Positions 35,474-43,992 of a stretch of 64,000 nt of DNA are shown one piece after another. The position numbers and the translations under genes were made by a program. Every line of letters begins with the position of its first letter. The first letter of the stretch is position 1. The notes below the pieces were generated by a model. That model did no database searches. It was not told the DNA's origin and saw only the letters and a program-made list of their open reading frames with translations. Source of the DNA: Longibacter salinarum (GTDB taxonomy: Bacteria > Bacteroidota > Rhodothermia > Rhodothermales > Salinibacteraceae); assembly GCF_002554795.1 (NCBI RefSeq), contig NZ_PDEQ01000004.1:248001-312000 (forward strand), written 5' to 3'.

Positions 35474-36727
35474 TCAGTCGGTGCTTGAGCGCACGAGCCG
35501 GGCGATGGCCTCGCGGTCGAGCGATCGAACGAGCGCACGTATGTTCGAGGCGTCGGAGTCTTCATCCATTGACGCCCAGACGTCTGGTGCTACGTCCGCG
35601 AGCGCTTCATCATCCTCCATGAGGCGGTCCAGCAGGGCGAGCACTTCCCCCGCCAAATGGGTTTCGCCACGAAACTGATCAACATCGACCGGGGGCGACA
35701 AGTCACGCGTACGCACCTCCGCATCGAGTACACCGAGGTGATCAGACAGGATCGCCTCCAGTTCATCGATCGCCTCCTCCTCGTCCAGGTCGGAGGCAAG
35801 CGGAGAGGGGCCGGTCAACTCGAACCGAACGATGACGTCGCGCAGGGCCGGCGTGTCACCACGCCCCGCCTCGAGTTGGTCGAGCAGAGCCGAGCGCGCC
35901 ACCTCCTCCAGCTCAGTCAGCGTGTCAACTGTAGAAAGACCGGATAGCGTCACGGTCTCCCAGCGGGTCGGCGCGAGCACCACAGGACGCACGGACGGCA
36001 CGTTTCCCGCCTCGACTTCTACCAGGAGCGCTCCCTTCGGCCCGGTTTCGCGCGGCGAACGCCCCTGCAGATTGCCACAGTACCACGCGGTACGCTCATC
36101 ATTCACGGGCTGCCGCTGATGGATGTGTCCCAGCGCCCAGTAGTCATAGTTCGAAGCCTCGAGATCGTCGACCGAACACGGCGCGTAGCGGTCGTGTGCA
36201 TCGACTTGCGCAGCACTCGTAACGTGAGCGTGCAGCACACCGATGTGCGGCAGATCGGCTTCGGACCGCTCGGGAAACGTCGCCGCCAGGTTCGCGCTTT
36301 CGCGGGTCGAGGCATGGCCCGCCGCAGTAACGCACCCGACCACGGACCCATCTGGCCCGGTAAGATCGATCGTCTCCGGCTCGGTATCGTCCACATACAT
36401 GAACGTCTCCGGCCAATCGATTCGGGATGCCCGATAACTGCTCCCCCCGGGATCATGATTTCCTGTCGAGTAGATCACCGGGATCCCCGCACCATCGAGC
36501 CGCTCACACTGCTCAACCAAAAACGCCTCCGTCGCAAAACTGAGTCGGTCGTCGTCGAACAAGTCTCCGGCAATGACGACAACATCGACCGGTTCGCCGA
36601 TAGCGAGGTCTACGGCACGCTCGAAGGCTGTTCGCAATGATTCACGCAAGTGCTTGCGCAGTTCTGCTGTGCGCCCTTCGAATGCTGTATCGAGATGAAC
36701 GTCCGCGAGGTGAAGCAACCGAATCAT
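35474..36727 (-). CDS. YhaO/SbcD-like DNA repair metallophosphoesterase
   Basis: A 417-residue calcineurin-like phosphoesterase with all metal-binding motifs: HLADVHLD, VIAGDLFDDD, YSTGNHDPGG, GVLHAHVT and YWALGHIHQR. The motif set and the following domain match Mre11/SbcD-type nucleases of the YhaO subgroup. It is upstream of, and co-transcribed with, the YhaN-like ATPase; the pair is the counterpart of Rad50-Mre11. It likely cleans blocked DNA ends; substrate preference cannot be read from the sequence. Confidence 0.9.
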   Translation of the reverse strand: MIRLLHLADVHLDTAFEGRTAELRKHLRESLRTAFERAVDLAIGEPVDVVVIAGDLFDDDRLSFATEAFLVEQCERLDGAGIPVIYSTGNHDPGGSSYRASRIDWPETFMYVDDTEPETIDLTGPDGSVVGCVTAAGHASTRESANLAATFPERSEADLPHIGVLHAHVTSAAQVDAHDRYAPCSVDDLEASNYDYWALGHIHQRQPVNDERTAWYCGNLQGRSPRETGPKGALLVEVEAGNVPSVRPVVLAPTRWETVTLSGLSTVDTLTELEEVARSALLDQLEAGRGDTPALRDVIVRFELTGPSPLASDLDEEEAIDELEAILSDHLGVLDAEVRTRDLSPPVDVDQFRGETHLAGEVLALLDRLMEDDEALADVAPDVWASMDEDSDASNIRALVRSLDREAIARLVRSSTD

Positions 36728-37111
36728 ATAACTGGCAAATGTTGGATGTGTATGGACTCTCCGTTTCCTCTACAATGGGGCGAACCGTGGCAAACAATCT
36801 TGACGTCTCGGTTGGCGAACGTCTACCAAAGAGAACAAGCGAAGCGTAGAAGCTAAACAGCGAGAACCTGTTTCGCGGATGTATCTCAAAGATGTACGCG
36901 CAGCGGTTCATGCCTATTCGTAGGCATGACGGTTATCCTTTGACACCAACGCAGTCGACACGGTGCGCAAGATCCATCAAGCCCCGTATTGCAAACGTCA
37001 CGAGGACCGACCGTCGAGAGGTCCGTACCTTTGGAATGCCGAAGGCTGTCCGCCAAACAGGTTCTGGATGTATTAACGGAACGAATTGGCCGTAGCACGT
37101 CGGTTACTCCG
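36728..37111. other. Gap largely filled by repeat copy 2
   Basis: The upstream region of the yhaO-type gene, then the ~200-bp repeat at 36865-37063. Nothing else seen. Confidence 0.5.
36865..37063 (-). repeat. Copy 2 of the ~200-bp repeat (reverse orientation)
   Basis: Plus-strand ends are GAACCTGTTTCGCGGAT and CCGCCAAACAGGTTC, so the inverted ends here extend to GAACC/GGTTC. Its right half matches copies 1 and 4 closely (AGGACCGACCGTCGAGAGGTCC, GCCGAAGGCTGTCCGCC). A small extra hairpin, TGCCTATTCGTAGGCA (36908-36923), is specific to this copy. No coding capacity. Confidence 0.85.
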
Positions 37112-37918
37112 TTAGAACGAAACCTGTAGTCCGTTCTGAAGAATCACATCGAGGTCCTCCACATTGTCCGGGGCTTGGCTATCATAGTTGACCTGGAGAG
37201 CAACCCGCAGCGTCACGTGGTCGGTGATCTTGACACCGAGCGCTGCTTCGTTTAAGACCCGGACATCCTCTGGCGTATCGAAGCGTGGCTGAACGTACGT
37301 CGTGTTCACAAAGAACGTCGTCTCAGACACGCGTAGGCGCACGTTCAAATAATTGCTCCAACGGACCGTCGTCGTTGAGGACGGATGACGCACCACTTGA
37401 CTCCCATTGAGGTTTTCCACCTCTAGCATGGGTGTTGTGCCCTGAAAAAGTCTGAACCGATCGGTGTCCACATACCGAACCCGCACACCGGCTCCGTACA
37501 GAAACCGCAGTTGGAGCAGCGTAAATCCGTTTTGCTCGACCTGAGTGAACGTTTCGGGTATGAGCCACGGAATGATGCGGTACGCGTATCGCAGGTGAGC
37601 GAACGAGCGATTTCGGAACCGTTCGCCATCTTCTTCGCCGTAGCGCACATCACCGTTTAGAAAACCGTAGTGACGGCCCTGTCGGAGGTCAAATCGGATT
37701 CTCGCCCCTACCTCGAACAGGACCGCATTCCCGGACTGAAAGGCAACATCTCCCCCGAGCGTCGTCCGAAATCCATCGACATCGAGCGCTCGCATCTTCT
37801 CGGTATTAACCTGAGCACAGGTCGGCTGCACGGTAGCCGCAGAAATCAAGCCGAGAAGCAGACAAACGAGAACCCCCTTCTGCGATCGTTCGGAAAACAA
37901 GCGAGAACGCCGAGTCAA
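37112..37918 (-). CDS. DUF481-like outer-membrane protein
   Basis: A 268-residue exported protein (signal GVLVCLLLGLISAATVQPTCAQ). The mature part is a run of amphipathic beta strands with the DUF481 look: FRTTLGGDVAFQSGNAVLFEVGARI, FAHLRYAYRIIPWLIPETFTQVEQNGFTLLQLRFLYGAGVRVRYVD, and a closing strand ILQNGLQVSF. The family is common in outer membranes of Bacteroidota and Proteobacteria and has no fixed function. It sits beside repeat copy 2. Confidence 0.8.
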   Translation of the reverse strand: MTRRSRLFSERSQKGVLVCLLLGLISAATVQPTCAQVNTEKMRALDVDGFRTTLGGDVAFQSGNAVLFEVGARIRFDLRQGRHYGFLNGDVRYGEEDGERFRNRSFAHLRYAYRIIPWLIPETFTQVEQNGFTLLQLRFLYGAGVRVRYVDTDRFRLFQGTTPMLEVENLNGSQVVRHPSSTTTVRWSNYLNVRLRVSETTFFVNTTYVQPRFDTPEDVRVLNEAALGVKITDHVTLRVALQVNYDSQAPDNVEDLDVILQNGLQVSF

Positions 37919-38226
37919 CAGAAGTCCTTCTGACAGTATTGAGTGGAAGTGGAATGCCGTTGCGCCGACGGAGAACAGACCAGATAAAACACCGCTCCAT
38001 ACTCGATGATAGTAGCTATGATCGGTGTACCTCCTGACGCATGCAGGTTACGCGGGTAGACGACAACCCAAAATCTGAGATCGATACCGTCGTGGCGTGA
38101 CACAGCGACGGGCGACGAAACACAGGAGATCGACCCGCATCGTCGCCCGGACGCACGATGATGTAGATGATATAAAAGGGACGGAATGGTCGTACAGATC
38201 GGTACGGCCCCGACGTCGGGAGCAGA
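37919..38226. other. Intergenic region, nothing recognised
   Basis: 308 bases between the DUF481 gene and the small membrane ORF. I see no gene, terminator or repeat that I can support. Confidence 0.4.
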
Positions 38227-38319
38227 TTATGCGACCTGACCCATGATGGCCATGATCACGAAAAACCCGACGAGGATGCCGGCTGCGATCATAATCTGAC
38301 GCTTCACACGCTTGTTCAT
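38227..38319 (-). CDS. Possible 30-residue single-pass membrane protein
   Basis: From ATG 38319 the frame reads MNKRVKRQ, then a single hydrophobic helix (IMIAAGILVGFFVIMAIMG), then QVA and stop. A GGA lies about eight bases before the ATG. Positive residues precede the helix, so the N terminus should be cytoplasmic. No relative is recognised. Short length and isolation make it uncertain, but the composition is that of a real small membrane protein. Confidence 0.4.
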   Translation of the reverse strand: MNKRVKRQIMIAAGILVGFFVIMAIMGQVA

Positions 38320-38623
38320 GGTTCCAGGGGGGATACGAAAGGATCGTTTTGATCTTGCCCGGACCGGCATCATGCAGAAGCAGTCTGCCGGCCCCCGGAC
38401 TGGGCAAGGTAGTTCACACAATTCACATGATCGGTAATTCGACCCTGTTTTTCAAGTCTTACACTGTTCGATTTGCAAGCAGATGCCCCCACCGGGGTGA
38501 GGCGATCGCGAGGCCGAGTGTCGGTCTTCGCCAAAATGTTGCTTTTTCAACACAACGCAAACGGAGCCCGAGCATACTATCTGTTACATAATGCTCATGC
38601 TTTTGACGCCAACCTGACGCTTT
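38320..38623. other. Intergenic region upstream of SpoIIAA-like gene
   Basis: 304 bases; no gene seen. The AT-richer stretch 38420-38470 may hold promoters in either direction. Confidence 0.35.
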
Positions 38624-39028
38624 ATGCACGAGATTATCGACGTTCCTGGTGAAAACGTAGCCGCCGTCTCCCTTAGCGACACGCTAACCGAGGACGATTT
38701 CGACGCCGTATATCCGTTCATCAAAGATCAGGTAGAGCGCCATAACACGGTCCGGCTACTCTTCGAAATGGACGGCGTCGACGGTTGGGAGCCTGAAGAG
38801 GTCTGGGATGACTTCGTGTTCGACGTCCGCCATGCACACGACGTAGATCGCGTCGCGGTGCTAACTGATGACGAACCCTTTGAGGCGTGGATGAAACGAC
38901 TGGACCTCGCCTTCCCGAGCGCGCACGTCGAAGTCTACGAAACCAGCGAACGAGACTCCGCCATCGCCTGGCTCAACGGCGAAGATCTTGAGGTGGACGT
39001 GCCATCGCCGAAGGGTCAGAAGCAATAG
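38624..39028 (+). CDS. SpoIIAA-like (STAS-fold) protein
   Basis: A 134-residue cytoplasmic acidic protein. VAAVSLSDTLTEDDFDAVYPFIKDQVERH, VRLLFEMDGVDGWEPEEVWDDFVFDVRHAHDVDRVAVLTD and FPSAHVEVYETSERDSAIAWL match the SpoIIAA-like family (PF11964), a STAS-type fold. The role is unknown; related proteins may bind hydrophobic ligands or membranes. No sigma factor or kinase partner is adjacent. A clear terminator follows at 39083. Confidence 0.85.
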   Translation: MHEIIDVPGENVAAVSLSDTLTEDDFDAVYPFIKDQVERHNTVRLLFEMDGVDGWEPEEVWDDFVFDVRHAHDVDRVAVLTDDEPFEAWMKRLDLAFPSAHVEVYETSERDSAIAWLNGEDLEVDVPSPKGQKQ

Positions 39029-39082
39029 ACCGTAATGAACGTTTGCGGCGTGATTTCTCTACCAGAGTGACGCTCCCGCACC

Positions 39083-39118
39083 AACCGGTGCTGCGATGAT
39101 ACGCGGCACCGGTTTTCT
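39083..39118 (+). terminator. Terminator after SpoIIAA-like gene
   Basis: Perfect 9-bp stem AACCGGTGC / GCACCGGTT (14-base loop) followed by TTCTCT. Repeat copy 3 begins about ten bases later. Confidence 0.7.
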
Positions 39119-39128
39119 CTATGGTTAG

Positions 39129-39331
39129 AGCCTGCTTGGCCCGCAGCGTGCGGCCATCCAAAGGTACAGACCTCCCGACCCGACGGTCGGTCTTGGGACG
39201 CCTGCGCAACCACGCCTCGTTCGTTTTGCACCCCGTGTCTATAGCAGACGTGTCATCGGGTCACCGCCAACCCTACGACTATACAGGAACGACCGAGCGT
39301 ACGTTTTCGCGGTCCATCCGCCTAACAGGTT
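39129..39331 (+). repeat. Copy 3 of the ~200-bp repeat
   Basis: Ends are AGCCTGCTTGGCCCGC and ATCCGCCTAACAGGTT, a decayed version of the shared inverted ends. Its interior is the closest match to copy 4: CACGCCTCGTTCGTTT, GTGTCTATAGCA.ACGTGTCATCGG and the GACCTCCCGACCCGACGGTCGGTC hairpin block are shared in the same order. It lies between a terminator and the winged-helix gene. Confidence 0.85.
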
Positions 39332-39345
39332 ATCAATCGTTGTTA

Positions 39346-39579
39346 TCATTGCGCTTGGAAGCGACGGGCCTGCTCATCGCCCGCCGGCGTGCAGACAATC
39401 CTGTCTCCACGCTCCGAGACCACGACCAGCCCCGCACGATCGAGTTCGCGGACGCGCTCCTGCACCTGCCTCGGCCCCACTCCGACGGATGAAGCCAGAT
39501 CATAGATGTCGACATCACCAGCGTCGTGTACGGCGAGCAATATTGACTTCGCGGCGTCAGTCAGGTCGAAATCCGACAT
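39346..39579 (-). CDS. Small winged-helix DNA-binding protein
   Basis: A 77-residue protein consisting of one winged helix-turn-helix: DLTDAAKSILLAVHDAG, VDIYDLASSVGVGPRQVQERVRELDRAGLVVV, SERGDRIVCTPAG. This is the MarR/ArsR-like or Lrp-type reader with a wing but no effector domain. Start ATG 39579 is chosen; a longer frame reaching 39897 runs through the tRNA-Thr gene and is not real. Its stop lies 15 bases from repeat copy 3. Target unknown. Confidence 0.65.
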   Translation of the reverse strand: MSDFDLTDAAKSILLAVHDAGDVDIYDLASSVGVGPRQVQERVRELDRAGLVVVSERGDRIVCTPAGDEQARRFQAQ

Positions 39580-39749
39580 GAGAACTTGGGGCTCTGTTAG
39601 AGACGTACTCGAGAAGGAGGAAATGTAGACGTGTGACACCGGCCTACCGCCCGGCCCGAAGCTACCCAGTCTGATCACGCCGGAGGAATAGGGCACGGTG
39701 CACAAACAGAAAACGCCCCACTCCGCTGATGCGAAGCAGGGCGCTGTAG

Positions 39750-39822
39750 AGCCAACGACCGGACTCGAACCGGTGACCTGTCCCTTACGAGGGGACTGCT
39801 CTACCAACTGAGCTACGTTGGC
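39750..39822 (-). tRNA. tRNA-Thr (anticodon CGT)
   Basis: On the minus strand a full cloverleaf can be drawn: acceptor GCCAACG / CGTTGGC, D arm GCTC-AGTTGGTA-GAGC, anticodon arm GTCCC-CTCGTAA-GGGAC (anticodon CGT, reading ACG), and T arm ACCGG-TTCGAGT-CCGGT. The discriminator base is U. The 3' CCA is not encoded. Confidence 0.95.
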
Positions 39823-40021
39823 TTTGACGATTTCATGTAGCGGATCAGCGGGCGTCTCTTTCTTGCTGACCGATGCCGAATGTAGGACTGCTTTCACGAT
39901 GTGTCAAGGATCAGGATCCCCGGACCCATCGGTTTCACCATCGATTAATGGACTGTAATCGACGGTTCTCGATCTTAGTCGTTGGTTCGATTTTTCCCCA
40001 CAGAACCTCTACATATCGCGG

Positions 40022-40753
40022 ATGATTCAGCTCGATGGCATCACGAAAACGTTCGCCGACACGACTGCTGTCGACAACGTCACGCTTGAGTTGAGGTCGG
40101 GAAAAACGACGGTGCTGATTGGTCCGAGTGGATGCGGCAAATCCACCTTACTTCGTCTCATCATCGGGCTCGTGGAGGCAGACGCAGGGACCGTGACGGT
40201 CGGATCACACACCGTAGGTCCCAATACGCCTCCCGAAATCCGCCATCGAATGGGCTACGTCATCCAAGACGGCGGGCTCTTTCCGCATCTCACCGGTCGT
40301 GGGAACGTCGCGATTCTCGCTCGCCATCTTTGCTGGTCCGCCGATCGGGTCGAGCAACGGACAGAAGAACTCGCTGACCTCGTTCAACTTCCTCTCGATC
40401 GACTCGACCAGTACCCGAATGAACTTTCTGGTGGGCAGCGTCAGCGTATTAGCCTGATGCGAGCACTGATGCTCGATCCCGATGTCTTGCTCCTCGACGA
40501 ACCCCTCGGAGCACTGGACCCGATGATTCGTGCGGACCTCCAGACGGATCTGCGTGACATTTTCCAGACACTGGACAAGACGGTCGTGTTCGTCACTCAC
40601 GACCTCAGCGAGGCTGCGTTCGTTGCGGATCGAGTCGTTCTTCTCCGAAAGGGACAAATCGTCCAGACCGGACCGATGAGCGACCTTTTGGAATCTCCCG
40701 CAACAGATTTCGCCCGCGACTTCGTCCAGGCTCAGAGATCAATCCTTGTATAG
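40022..40753 (+). CDS. ATP-binding subunit of a glycine betaine/choline-type ABC transporter
   Basis: A 243-residue ABC ATPase of the ProV/OpuCA type. Walker A is GPSGCGKST (34-42), Q-loop VIQDGGLFPHLT, signature LSGGQRQRISLMRAL, Walker B VLLLDEPLGALDP and H-loop VFVTHDLSEA. It lacks the C-terminal CBS pair found in OpuCA, so ionic-strength sensing by CBS is not expected. It is followed at once by the fused binding-protein/permease gene, whose ATG is 37 bases downstream. The pair would import a compatible solute. Confidence 0.92.
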   Translation: MIQLDGITKTFADTTAVDNVTLELRSGKTTVLIGPSGCGKSTLLRLIIGLVEADAGTVTVGSHTVGPNTPPEIRHRMGYVIQDGGLFPHLTGRGNVAILARHLCWSADRVEQRTEELADLVQLPLDRLDQYPNELSGGQRQRISLMRALMLDPDVLLLDEPLGALDPMIRADLQTDLRDIFQTLDKTVVFVTHDLSEAAFVADRVVLLRKGQIVQTGPMSDLLESPATDFARDFVQAQRSILV

Positions 40754-40790
40754 CCCTCCCCTCACCCCGTGCAGTCGCCCGCCGCTGTCC

Positions 40791-42302
40791 ATGCTCCGCC
40801 TGTTTGCCCTCGTCATTTTCTGTATTGCACTCCTTTCCCCGCGGCCCACGGTTGCTCAGAAAGCAACAGAGGCCGAGGCTGCTGACTCCACCCTCGTCGT
40901 GGGATCGAAGAAGTTCACCGAGAACGTCATTCTCGGATGGATGGCCACAGAGTTATGGAGAGCGCAGGGATACACGGTTCAACATCGCGCCGAACTCGGG
41001 GGATCGAGATTCCTCTGGGAAGCCCTCCGTCGTGGCGACATCGATGCGTACCCCGAGTACACCGGGACGCTGATCCAGGAAATTCTTGCGTCCACCGACG
41101 TCACAAGAGCTACACTGGCCGACACCCTGGCACAGTACGGGATCGCCATGACCGATCCACTCGGCTTCAACAACACGTATGCCATCGGAATGCGGGCAGA
41201 CCACGCGGACTCGCTGGGCATCCGGACGATCGGTGATCTAAGGAACCATCCCAACCTCGAGCTCGGCTTCTCGAACGAATTCATGGAGCGCGGTGATGGA
41301 TGGCCCTCCCTGAGGAGAACGTATGATCTACCGCACGACGCACGCGGAATCGACCATGACCTCGCCTACCGCGGGCTCCGAAGCGGTGAGATCGACGTCA
41401 TCGACTTTTATTCGACCGACGCCGAAATCGAGGCCTATGACCTGCGCGTGCTCCAAGATACCCGCGACCATTTCCCCGAATACCGTGCCCTTTTTCTCTA
41501 CCGGTCGAATGTGTCCGACCGAGTGCCCGGTGCAGTGCAGCAGCTCCGGCGCCTCACCGGACGCCTGCCAGCCGACACGATGCAGACCCTGAACAAACGC
41601 GCCAAGATTGACGGCCAGGCCGAGCAGAATGTTGCCGCCCAGTTTCTAAACTCGTCGTTCGACCTTGACCAAACCGTTAAAGCCTCGACCACAACCTGGG
41701 TACATCGTATTGCGGTCCGATCGACCGAACACCTCACGCTTGTTGGTCTGTCGCTTATTCTGGCTGTTCTATTCGGTATTCCTCTCGGCATTATGGCGGC
41801 GCGCGTGCGCATCGTCGGCCCGACCGTGCTGCTCGTTGTTGGCGTGTTGTATACCATTCCCGCCCTCGCCCTGCTCGCCGTGATGGTGCCAATCATCGGT
41901 CTCGGCCGTACTCCCGCGATCACGGCCCTCTTCCTGTACAGCCTGCTTCCTATCGTCTGGAATACGTACACCGGGCTCAACGATATTCCGCGTGGGCTCA
42001 AGGAATCCGCCGAAGCACTCGGCCTCTCCCGGACTGCGCAGCTTCTCCGCGTGGAAGTTCCCATGGCTGCCCGGTCGATTCTCGGAGGAATTAAGATCGC
42101 CGCCGTCATTAATATCGGAACGGCGACGCTGGGCGCCCTCATTGGAGCTGGCGGATACGGACAACCTATCCTCACAGGGATCCGCCGAGCCGATCTGAGC
42201 CTCATTCTTGAAGGCACGGTACCAGCGGCGATCCTGACCGTCTTCGTTCTCGGCGCTCTCGAAGCCACCGAACGCGGCCTGCTGCCCCGCGGTTTGCGGT
42301 GA
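40791..42302 (+). CDS. Fused substrate-binding protein and permease of osmoprotectant ABC transporter
   Basis: A 503-residue protein. After a signal sequence (LFALVIFCIALLSPRPTVAQ), residues ~30-300 form an OsmX/OpuCC-type quaternary-amine binding domain (LVVGSKKFTENVILGWMATELW, RGDIDAYPEYTGTLIQEIL, LGFNNTYAIGMR). Residues ~310-503 form the permease (LVGLSLILAVLFGIPLGIMAA, VGVLYTIPALALLAVM, EALGLSRTAQLLRVEVPMAARSILGGIKIA, the EAA loop). The order binding-domain-then-permease is opposite to the TMD-SBP fusions I know as ProWX/OpuFB. An in-frame TTG at 40746 would overlap the ATPase gene but ATG 40791 gives the cleaner signal peptide. Confidence 0.88.
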   Translation: MLRLFALVIFCIALLSPRPTVAQKATEAEAADSTLVVGSKKFTENVILGWMATELWRAQGYTVQHRAELGGSRFLWEALRRGDIDAYPEYTGTLIQEILASTDVTRATLADTLAQYGIAMTDPLGFNNTYAIGMRADHADSLGIRTIGDLRNHPNLELGFSNEFMERGDGWPSLRRTYDLPHDARGIDHDLAYRGLRSGEIDVIDFYSTDAEIEAYDLRVLQDTRDHFPEYRALFLYRSNVSDRVPGAVQQLRRLTGRLPADTMQTLNKRAKIDGQAEQNVAAQFLNSSFDLDQTVKASTTTWVHRIAVRSTEHLTLVGLSLILAVLFGIPLGIMAARVRIVGPTVLLVVGVLYTIPALALLAVMVPIIGLGRTPAITALFLYSLLPIVWNTYTGLNDIPRGLKESAEALGLSRTAQLLRVEVPMAARSILGGIKIAAVINIGTATLGALIGAGGYGQPILTGIRRADLSLILEGTVPAAILTVFVLGALEATERGLLPRGLR

Positions 42303-42410
42303 CACTGCAGTAGGCGCACAGACTAGCAAAAGAACTTCGGCACGGAAGGTCGTGTTCAGAAGACTAGGAGCCGTCGCTACCTCATTCCATCGAAGGATCA
42401 TCTACCGTCC

Positions 42411-43916
42411 ATGAGCACCGCACTTGCTGATCTGAAGAGCCGCCTCGGTCAGATCGAAGACCTGAAAGCTGCAGCGAACGTGTTATCCTGGGACCAGGAA
42501 ACGTATATGCCTCCCGGCGGTGCGGAAGCGCGTGCATACCAGCTGTCTACGCTCCAGACACTGGCCCACGAGAAGTTTGTCGCAGACAAGACCGGCGAGC
42601 TGCTAAACCACGCCGAAGAGGAAGTGAACGGAGCAGACCCGCTTAGCACGGATGCTAGCCTGGTCCGAGTTACGCGGCGGGATTACGAGCGGGACCGGAA
42701 GCTCCCCGCGTCTCTCGTTTCGGAAATATCCAAAACCGTCTCCGAGGCCAAAGAGGCATGGAAAAAGGCACGTGCTGCGGACGACTTCGATATCTTTGCC
42801 CCGCTCCTTCGCCGAATCGTGGAGCTGAACGTAGAGAAGGCCGAAGCGATCGGCTACGAGGACGAGCCGTACGATGCACTCCTCGACGAATACGAACCCG
42901 GGATGCGTACGGCAACGGTTGTCGACACATTCCGTGATCTGCGCGATGACCTCGTGCCGATCGTCGACGCGATCGCATCGTCTGAACAGGTTGACAATGC
43001 GGTGCTACACGGGACCTATCCCATCAAGCAGCAGAAATCATTCGGACAGTCTGTCATCCGAGATCTGGGATACGATTTTGATCGTGGGCGCGAGGACGTT
43101 TCCGCTCACCCATTTACCACATCGTTTTCAATCGGAGATGTCCGCCTTACGACGCGGTACGACGAGTCCTTCTTCCCCGCTGCGTTCTTCTCCACGCTAC
43201 ACGAGGCCGGTCACGGCCTGTACGAACAGGGGATCGACCCGAGCCTTGACCGCACACCGCTCGCCGATGGGACCTCTCTTGGAATGCATGAGTCGCAATC
43301 GCGTCTCTACGAGAATCTCGTCGGCCGTAGCCGGACGTTCTGGTCCCATTACTTTGATGACCTGCAGAATGCTTTTCCCGAAGCTGTAGGCGATACCGAT
43401 CTCGACACCTTCTACCGCGCGATCAACCGTGTCGAGCCGTCGCTCATACGCGTCGAATCAGACGAGGTCACCTACAACCTCCACATCATGCTCCGCTTCG
43501 AACTGGAGCGCGGTCTGATCGACGGCCGCATCGATGTCGACGACCTCCCAGATCTATGGCGCGAGAAAATGAATGACTACCTCGGGGTGGTTCCAGAAAC
43601 CGACGCCGACGGTGTCCTCCAGGACGTGCACTGGTCCCTCGGCGCCATCGGGTATTTCCCAACCTACGCACTCGGCAATCTGATGTCGGTGCAGCTGATG
43701 AATACGATACGGGAGGAACTCTCTGATGTAGATGGGGACCTGGCAAATGGTCGGTTCGGTCCCTTGCTCGACTGGTTGCGCGAAAACGTGCACGAGCATG
43801 GACGCAAGTTGACGGCTCCCCAACTTCTCGAACGCGTCACGGGCGAAGGCCTCTCCGCCGACCCGTGGATCGAGTACGTGAGATCGAAGTTTGGTGACCT
43901 CTACGACCTTGATTAA
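42411..43916 (+). CDS. M32 family carboxypeptidase (Taq type)
   Basis: A zinc metallocarboxypeptidase of 501 residues, the usual family length, cytoplasmic. The zinc motif HEAGH lies at 264-268 within FFSTLHEAGHGLYEQGI, and the third-ligand segment GMHESQSRLYENLVGRS holds Glu294. Other family landmarks are VLSWDQETYMPPGG near the start, EYEPGM, and VEPSLIRVESDEVTYNLHI. It removes C-terminal residues from peptides. It is monocistronic, ~110 bases after the transporter. Confidence 0.95.
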   Translation: MSTALADLKSRLGQIEDLKAAANVLSWDQETYMPPGGAEARAYQLSTLQTLAHEKFVADKTGELLNHAEEEVNGADPLSTDASLVRVTRRDYERDRKLPASLVSEISKTVSEAKEAWKKARAADDFDIFAPLLRRIVELNVEKAEAIGYEDEPYDALLDEYEPGMRTATVVDTFRDLRDDLVPIVDAIASSEQVDNAVLHGTYPIKQQKSFGQSVIRDLGYDFDRGREDVSAHPFTTSFSIGDVRLTTRYDESFFPAAFFSTLHEAGHGLYEQGIDPSLDRTPLADGTSLGMHESQSRLYENLVGRSRTFWSHYFDDLQNAFPEAVGDTDLDTFYRAINRVEPSLIRVESDEVTYNLHIMLRFELERGLIDGRIDVDDLPDLWREKMNDYLGVVPETDADGVLQDVHWSLGAIGYFPTYALGNLMSVQLMNTIREELSDVDGDLANGRFGPLLDWLRENVHEHGRKLTAPQLLERVTGEGLSADPWIEYVRSKFGDLYDLD

Positions 43917-43992
43917 CATCGCCAGAAACCATTTCTCGACGTGTCGAATCGCGAGAGACATGGTCTCCGGCCGCCACGCACCAAGGCGCGCT

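Noticed and set aside
39580-39897. N-terminal extension of the winged-helix protein
   Set aside because: The open frame runs straight through the tRNA-Thr gene, so the start at 39579 is used instead.
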